From NCBI RefSeq assembly GCF_040066175.1, contig NZ_JBEAAM010000009.1:80482-144481 (forward strand): a stretch of 64,000 nucleotides of DNA, in the 5' to 3' direction. A program made the position numbers and the translations under genes. Under the pieces are notes generated by a model. The model searched no databases, had not been told where the DNA came from, and saw nothing but the letters and a program-made list of their open reading frames with translations. Origin of the DNA: Solimonas sp040066175 (GTDB lineage: Bacteria; Pseudomonadota; Gammaproteobacteria; Nevskiales; Nevskiaceae). The first letter of the stretch is position 1; each line of letters opens with the position of its first letter. Positions 60,585 to 64,000 of this stretch are shown piece after piece.

Positions 60585-61883
60585 TCAGAGCCCCAGGGAC
60601 TTCTTCAGCTTGCGGAACAGTTCCGCCGGCTTGCTGCCGCCGAAGCGGTGCCGGATGACGACCTGCTCGCCGGCGGCCAGCGTGACATCCATCTGCAGCG
60701 GCTCGTAATCGCCGTAACGCACCTCGATCAGATGCCGCCCCGCCTTGACCTCGAGACGGCGCAGGTCGGGCAGAGAACCCTGCAGCGCGCCATCGAGCAA
60801 CACCTGGCCACCGGGGCTGATCTCGAACACCAGCACCGCCGGCGGCATGAAGACGTGGCGCAGCACGAAGCGCTCGCCGGGCTTGAGGTCGATGCGCGTG
60901 GCGTGGGGCGCGTAGTCGGGATGGCGCACTTCGACGCGATGCGGACCCGGGCTGAGCTCCAGCTCCTGCAGCGCCGGCGCCGCGCCGCGCGACCGCCCAT
61001 CGACGAACACCTCGCCGCCCGGCGTGATGTCGAAGCGCACGATCGCCGGTGGCGGGAATGCGTGGCGCAGCGCGACGGTCTGCCGATGCGCGAGGTCGAT
61101 GTCGATGCGGTACGGCTCGTCGTCGCCGTGGCGCACCTCGACGCGGTGCGTGCCGGCGGGCAGCGCGAGCTCGCGCAGCGGCGGAATGCGGCCACGCGCC
61201 TCGCCATCGACGAAGACCTCGCCGCCGGGCGAGACGTCGAAGGTGACGAGGCCGGTCGGCGCCAGCAGGCCCAGCGACGGCACGGTTCCGCGCAGCGCCA
61301 CCCCCGAAGCGACCAGCGCGCCCGCCATCGCGGCGGCGGCAACCCACAGTCGCACGCGGCGCTGTCGCGGTGGCGTCGGGTCGGGCGCGTAGAGCTCATG
61401 CGTCCGGATGCTCGCGTCGGCGATCACGCCGGCGCGGCGCAGCGCCGCGGTCCGTTCCGGCGCGCGTTCGTCGAGCGCGTCGCGGTAACCGGAGGTCAGC
61501 AGGATCTCGCCGCGCCCGGCGAAGGCCGCGACCGCGGCGGCCGATCGGATACCGTCGCCCACCATCGCCACGCCGCCGCCTTCGGCTTCGACCAGCGCCA
61601 CCGGCCCGTGATTGCCGCCGACGCTCAGCGGCAGGTCGCCGGCCGCGGCCAGGCAGGCCTGGGCCGCGGCCAGGCCGGCGGCGGGATCGGCCAGCACCAC
61701 CAGGATGGAGCCATCCGCGGCATCGAGCACCGCGCGGGTCTCCGGCGCGAGCAGGGCGAGTGCCGCGCCGATCGCCCCTTCGAGCCGCGCGCGCTGCCGC
61801 GCCTGTTCGGCGACGGGCTTGCTGGAGAAATCGACCAGGCGCAGATAGAAAACGCTGGCCAGCGCCGGCATCTCGCGGTTCAT
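60585..61883 (-). CDS. Membrane protein with degenerate cyclase-like domain and three PEGA repeats
   Basis: 432 residues. The N-terminal ~170 residues (VFYLRLVDFSSKPVAEQ, SILVVLADPAAGLAAA) resemble a degenerate class III nucleotide-cyclase domain; the usual metal-binding Asp residues are not evident. A TM helix (about 178-197, VAAAAMAGALVASGVALRG) leads to three PEGA repeats with SPGGEVFVDG, TPGGEVFVDG and SPGGQVLLDG starts, periplasmic. It is upstream of the kinase at 59353, spaced 5 bp, so it probably is its partner or substrate. Confidence 0.75.
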   Translation of the reverse strand: MNREMPALASVFYLRLVDFSSKPVAEQARQRARLEGAIGAALALLAPETRAVLDAADGSILVVLADPAAGLAAAQACLAAAGDLPLSVGGNHGPVALVEAEGGGVAMVGDGIRSAAAVAAFAGRGEILLTSGYRDALDERAPERTAALRRAGVIADASIRTHELYAPDPTPPRQRRVRLWVAAAAMAGALVASGVALRGTVPSLGLLAPTGLVTFDVSPGGEVFVDGEARGRIPPLRELALPAGTHRVEVRHGDDEPYRIDIDLAHRQTVALRHAFPPPAIVRFDITPGGEVFVDGRSRGAAPALQELELSPGPHRVEVRHPDYAPHATRIDLKPGERFVLRHVFMPPAVLVFEISPGGQVLLDGALQGSLPDLRRLEVKAGRHLIEVRYGDYEPLQMDVTLAAGEQVVIRHRFGGSKPAELFRKLKKSLGL

Positions 61884-62020
61884 GTGCTTGGAGCGGGTGA
61901 GGCGGGCGGCAGTATATACGCGGCGGTCGGGACTGATACCCGGGTCACACCAGTGGTGGGCCGCGCCCGGCTAGGATGCGCATGCGCCCTGCGGGCGCGC
62001 CAGGGCCATGGGGAGACACG

Positions 62021-62446
62021 ATGAAACCGACGATTGCCGCCGTGCGGCGGATGACGATGGCCACGGCGGCGCTGCTGTCCGTGGCCTGTGCGACGACACC
62101 GTACCAGGACGCCTATCACACGCGCGTCATTCAGACCTGGGTCGGCAAGGACGTGTCGAAGCTGTGGGCGTCGTGGGGCCCGCCGAGCCGGCGCATGACC
62201 GCGCCGGACGGCGCCGAGTACCACGTCTACTTCCAGAAGGTCGCCCGCGCCGCCGACGCCACGCTCGACGCCGACGGCACGGTGCGCGCCGGCGCGATCG
62301 ACCCGGACTGCGAGACGTACTTCGTCGTTCCGCCGAAGAGCCGGATGATCCAGTCCGCGCGCTGGCGTGGCACCGGCTGCCCGCTGCATGCACCGGGATC
62401 CGGTCTCCCCTTCCTGATGAAGCCGCCCGGTCCGGTGGGCTTCTGA
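62021..62446 (+). CDS. Small predicted lipoprotein, family unknown
   Basis: 141 residues. A signal with lipobox (TMATAALLSVAC) and a mature part with YQDAYHTRVIQTWVGKDVSKLW and VYFQKVARAADATLD. The ATG at 62021 follows GGGGAG. I do not recognise the family. It may be an outer-membrane lipoprotein; it converges on the TonB receptor gene with a 34-bp gap. Confidence 0.65.
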   Translation: MKPTIAAVRRMTMATAALLSVACATTPYQDAYHTRVIQTWVGKDVSKLWASWGPPSRRMTAPDGAEYHVYFQKVARAADATLDADGTVRAGAIDPDCETYFVVPPKSRMIQSARWRGTGCPLHAPGSGLPFLMKPPGPVGF

Positions 62447-62480
62447 ACATGCGCCGCCGCGCCGCAGGGTGCGGCCGCGC

Positions 62481-64000
62481 TCAGTACGTGAACCGCAGGC
62501 TCGCGCTGAGATAGCGCCCGGCGCGCGCGAGCAGTGGCAGCGTGGGATCGTCGGGACTGCGCCCATAGACATCCCCCCATTCCCAGTAACGCCGGTCCAG
62601 CGCGTTGAAGACACCGGCACGCAGCACCAGCCGCGGCAGCGGCCGGTACTCGCCGATGAGATCGCACACCGCGTAGCCCGGGGCGCGGAACTGCGGCCCG
62701 GCCGCATCATCCACGCGCGACTGCCGGTCCGCGGCGGTAAGGCGCAGGCGCAGGGCGGTGGTGTCGGTCTGCCGGTCGAGTCCGAGCACGAGCCGGGCCG
62801 GATCGATGGTCGGCAGCGGCTGGTCGCTGTCGCGGTTCTCGCCGCGCAGCCATGCCGCCGACAGTTCCGCGAGCCAGCTCGGTGCGCCGAACTCGGCCAG
62901 GTCCTGGCGCCAGCGCAGTTCGACGCCGCGGATCCAGGCGCGCTCGACGTTGCGCGACTGGAACAGGCGCGTCCCGGTCTCCGGGTCGGTGCCGACGAAG
63001 GCATTGCTGAGGATGAAGTCCTCGTAGCGGGTCTCGAACAGCGACAGTTCGGCGACCGCGCCCCTGCCGCGGTAGCGGACGCCCAGCTCGTGGGCATCGC
63101 TGCGCTCCGGCCTGAGGTCGGGGTTGGGCAGCGCGCGCGCGTTGAACGCGACGATGTCGATGCCCAGATTCACGTCGTAGGGCGGCGGCGCACGGAAGCC
63201 CTGCGCGTACTGTGCGAAACCGCGCAGGTCCGCGGTCAGCGGGAACAGCACGCCCAGGCGCGGCGTCCACGCATGGCTGCGCAGATCGGTCACCGGGATC
63301 CGCGAGGAACCGTTGTCGAAGCGCGCATCGCGGCGCGCGTCGAGGCGCTGGACGTCGTAGCGCAGTCCCGGCATGACGATCCAGGCCGTGTCCGGCACAT
63401 GCAGTTCGCCGTTGAGATAGGCGCCGAGCTCGGCCAGCTCGGTCAGCGGAAAGTCGCGGCGCGGGAACGTCTCGCCGAGCAGGACGTTGGTCTGCGATCC
63501 GTCGTCGAGACGGGTCTGCAGCGCATCGCGCCCCTCGGCGATGCGCCCGAACGAGAAATCCACGCCGTAGCCGAGCACCGGCGCCGAGAACGCCTGCGCG
63601 AACGACTGCCGCCCGTCCAGTCCGCCGCCGATGCCGTGCTGGGTGAGCACGAATTCCCGCTGCTGGCGCACCGGCGGATCGGCGCGCTCCCGGAACTCGT
63701 CGCTGTCCTGCTCGATCCGCGCGCGGGTCGCATACAGCCGCCACAGCCGGCGGCCGTCCGCTCGCGCCGCCTCCTCGAATTCGCCGCCGACCCGCCACGC
63801 AGCCTGTTCGTCGTCCGCTGCCAGCGACGTCGTGTTGACGAAGCGGCCGGTGCCGAGGATGGCCTGCAGATCGGTGTCGCGCGCCTCGCGCAGGTAATCG
63901 GGGGTATCGGGGAAATGCTGTTGTCGAGGGCATTCCGGCGCTTCGTCGACCGACCCTATCCCAGTGTTGTTACAGCGTCCCGTCCTCCAGCAGCCGCGTC
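62481..64000 (-). CDS. TonB-dependent receptor, N-terminus cut by the window edge
   Basis: The minus-strand frame is open from the stop at 62481 to base 64000 (over 500 codons). It holds a beta-barrel with ERSDAHELGVRYRG, RNVERAWIRGVELRWRQD and a C-terminus ending in aromatic RFTY. Barrel features and the VLRAGVFNALDRRYWEWGDV block resemble heme/hemoglobin receptors (HemR/ShuA class). The plug domain and signal peptide lie outside the window. Short distance from the lipoprotein gene is not informative. Confidence 0.82.
   Translation of the reverse strand, partial: RGCWRTGRCNNTGIGSVDEAPECPRQQHFPDTPDYLREARDTDLQAILGTGRFVNTTSLAADDEQAAWRVGGEFEEAARADGRRLWRLYATRARIEQDSDEFRERADPPVRQQREFVLTQHGIGGGLDGRQSFAQAFSAPVLGYGVDFSFGRIAEGRDALQTRLDDGSQTNVLLGETFPRRDFPLTELAELGAYLNGELHVPDTAWIVMPGLRYDVQRLDARRDARFDNGSSRIPVTDLRSHAWTPRLGVLFPLTADLRGFAQYAQGFRAPPPYDVNLGIDIVAFNARALPNPDLRPERSDAHELGVRYRGRGAVAELSLFETRYEDFILSNAFVGTDPETGTRLFQSRNVERAWIRGVELRWRQDLAEFGAPSWLAELSAAWLRGENRDSDQPLPTIDPARLVLGLDRQTDTTALRLRLTAADRQSRVDDAAGPQFRAPGYAVCDLIGEYRPLPRLVLRAGVFNALDRRYWEWGDVYGRSPDDPTLPLLARAGRYLSASLRFTY

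Overview
This window is high-GC, densely packed bacterial DNA. Three TonB-dependent receptors, membrane diguanylate cyclases, PAS/LuxR regulators, a split carboxylase and a full set of Ipd/Fad steroid genes suggest a steroid-degrading gammaproteobacterium, perhaps of the Nevskiales/Solimonadaceae type. That placement is inferred from gene content; no rRNA or other phylogenetic marker is present, and I saw no tRNA, IS element or CRISPR array.

The main theme is breakdown of the last two steroid rings (HIP, the bicyclic indanedione-propionate intermediate). Block 1 (1-6.4 kb, minus strand) carries a MaoC hydratase (cut by the left edge), IpdF, a two-domain acyl-CoA dehydrogenase, and two paralogous PAS-LuxR regulators flanking a membrane diguanylate cyclase. 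Block 2 (18.7-30.2 kb, minus) carries a thioesterase, an SDR, FadA6 thiolase, an acyl-CoA dehydrogenase pair, EchA20, IpdC, an Ltp-type thiolase with its DUF35 partner, IpdB, IpdA and a TesB/HsaC-type extradiol dioxygenase. Block 3 (30.4-38.4 kb, plus) carries two KstD-like flavoproteins, two SDRs and FadD3 (HIP-CoA ligase). Together these cover HIP activation, beta-oxidation of its side chain, and opening of rings D (EchA20) and C (IpdAB). Blocks 2 and 3 diverge from one promoter region at 30.2-30.4 kb and are bracketed by toxin-antitoxin modules (vapBC at 16.1 kb, broken higBA at 18.0 kb, vapBC at 38.4 kb).

Between blocks 1 and 2 (9.3-15.8 kb, minus) is a four-part locus that I consider the most novel part. 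A winged-helix/Ser-Thr-kinase/TM/TPR protein overlaps by 4 nt a radical SAM-SPASM enzyme. That enzyme is fused in frame to a peptide-precursor-like C-terminal domain which has its own internal ribosome binding site and ATG. A signal-peptide-bearing S12 (beta-lactamase-like) membrane peptidase follows. It looks like an unclassified peptide-modification (RiPP-like) system.

The right half (39-64 kb) holds rmuC, an OmpA-like lipoprotein, a TonB receptor, several SDRs, an old-yellow-enzyme, an amidase, and a steroid 5-alpha-reductase-like membrane protein. It also holds an Atu-like (acyclic terpene/branched acyl-CoA carboxylation) operon at 52.3-59.3 kb with a split biotin carboxylase/BCCP. A kinase plus PEGA-repeat pair and a heme-receptor-like TonB protein (open at the right edge) end the window.

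Short palindromic repeats are unusually frequent: paired 'GTCATTCCCGC...GCGGGAATCCAG' units at six or seven sites, and 'CCCTCTCCC...GGGAGAGGG' units. Two of the latter lie in frame inside coding sequences.
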